Origin: Allochromatium warmingii
GTDB taxonomy: Bacteria; Pseudomonadota; Gammaproteobacteria; Chromatiales; Chromatiaceae
DNA: 34,098 nucleotides
Direction: 5' to 3'
NCBI RefSeq assembly: GCF_900107145.1
Contig: NZ_FNOW01000029.1
Location: forward strand, 1 to 34,098
Numbering within the stretch: the first letter of the stretch is position 1; each line of letters begins with the position of its first letter. The translations under genes were made by a program, and so were the position numbers. Under the pieces are notes generated by a model, which worked only from the letters and a program-made list of their open reading frames with translations, was not told the origin of the DNA and did not search any database. This document shows positions 34,025 to 34,098 of this stretch, one piece after another.

Positions 34025-34098
34025 GGCCCTGGCGGTGCCCTAGGTTCGCATGGGGAGGCCCCACACTAGGATCGGCGAAGACCTGTTTCACGTCTGAG
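34025..34098 (-). rRNA. rrf: 5S ribosomal RNA, 3' part
   Basis: The minus strand matches the 3' two thirds of gammaproteobacterial 5S rRNA: a CTCAGACGTGAAAC-like start, the TGTGGGGCCTCCCCATGCG helix region, and the CCAGGGC end. The 5' part, and 23S and 16S, lie to the right beyond the window. The 3' end is placed at 34025 by the pairing of the terminal stem, with a few bases of doubt. Confidence 0.9.

Noticed and set aside
33843-34091. 82-residue minus-strand frame between 5S rRNA and ppsR
   Set aside because: It runs through the 5S rRNA and its terminator and has no ribosome site or recognisable domain.

Overview
The window looks like chromosome of a gammaproteobacterium, most likely of the Chromatiales type. 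The reasons are the order mlaFEDCB-murA-hisG/D/C, an E. coli-like NADP isocitrate dehydrogenase with the AceK-target serine context, a menaquinone branch (menB, menA, menC), a bat aerotolerance cluster and mid-to-high GC. Genus cannot be told from this sequence alone.

Region 1 (1 to about 3500) is accessory. It starts with a run of five hairpins that resembles the non-coding end of an IS200/IS605-type element. Then come a small secreted protein, an XRE regulator, an orphan antitoxin-like gene, a VapB/VapC-type pair, a G-rich tandem-repeat array of three nested kinds, a probable vapBC relic on the other strand, an intact toxin-first HigB/HigA-type pair, a terminator and the 3' part of a tRNA-Asn. 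The tRNA part starts exactly at the anticodon loop, which is what an old integrase attachment site looks like.

Region 2 (3550 to 17800) is mostly core. It holds batA, a fused batB-batC, and batD on the minus strand downstream of metG. The apbC/mrp iron-sulfur carrier gene diverges from metG. Next is menB, an MNT nucleotidyltransferase, a truncated HEPN partner, menA and menC, all tightly packed, and polA converging on menC.

Region 3 (17900 to 23400) has an AmpG-like permease, icd, dnaN and recF on the plus strand. dnaA and gyrB do not flank dnaN-recF here.

Region 4 (23380 to the end) is on the minus strand: ppsR, the Mla phospholipid transport operon mlaF-E-D-C-B, murA, short-form hisG, a PD-(D/E)XK-like gene, hisD, hisC and a SPOR-domain membrane protein. 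The window closes with an intrinsic terminator and the 3' part of a 5S rRNA, the tail of an rRNA operon that continues outside.

I found no clear new multi-gene system. The best leads are the G-quadruplex-capable tandem array in the toxin-antitoxin island, the tRNA-Asn scar, the decayed HEPN gene inside the men operon, and two small families of palindromic or dispersed repeats at gene ends.
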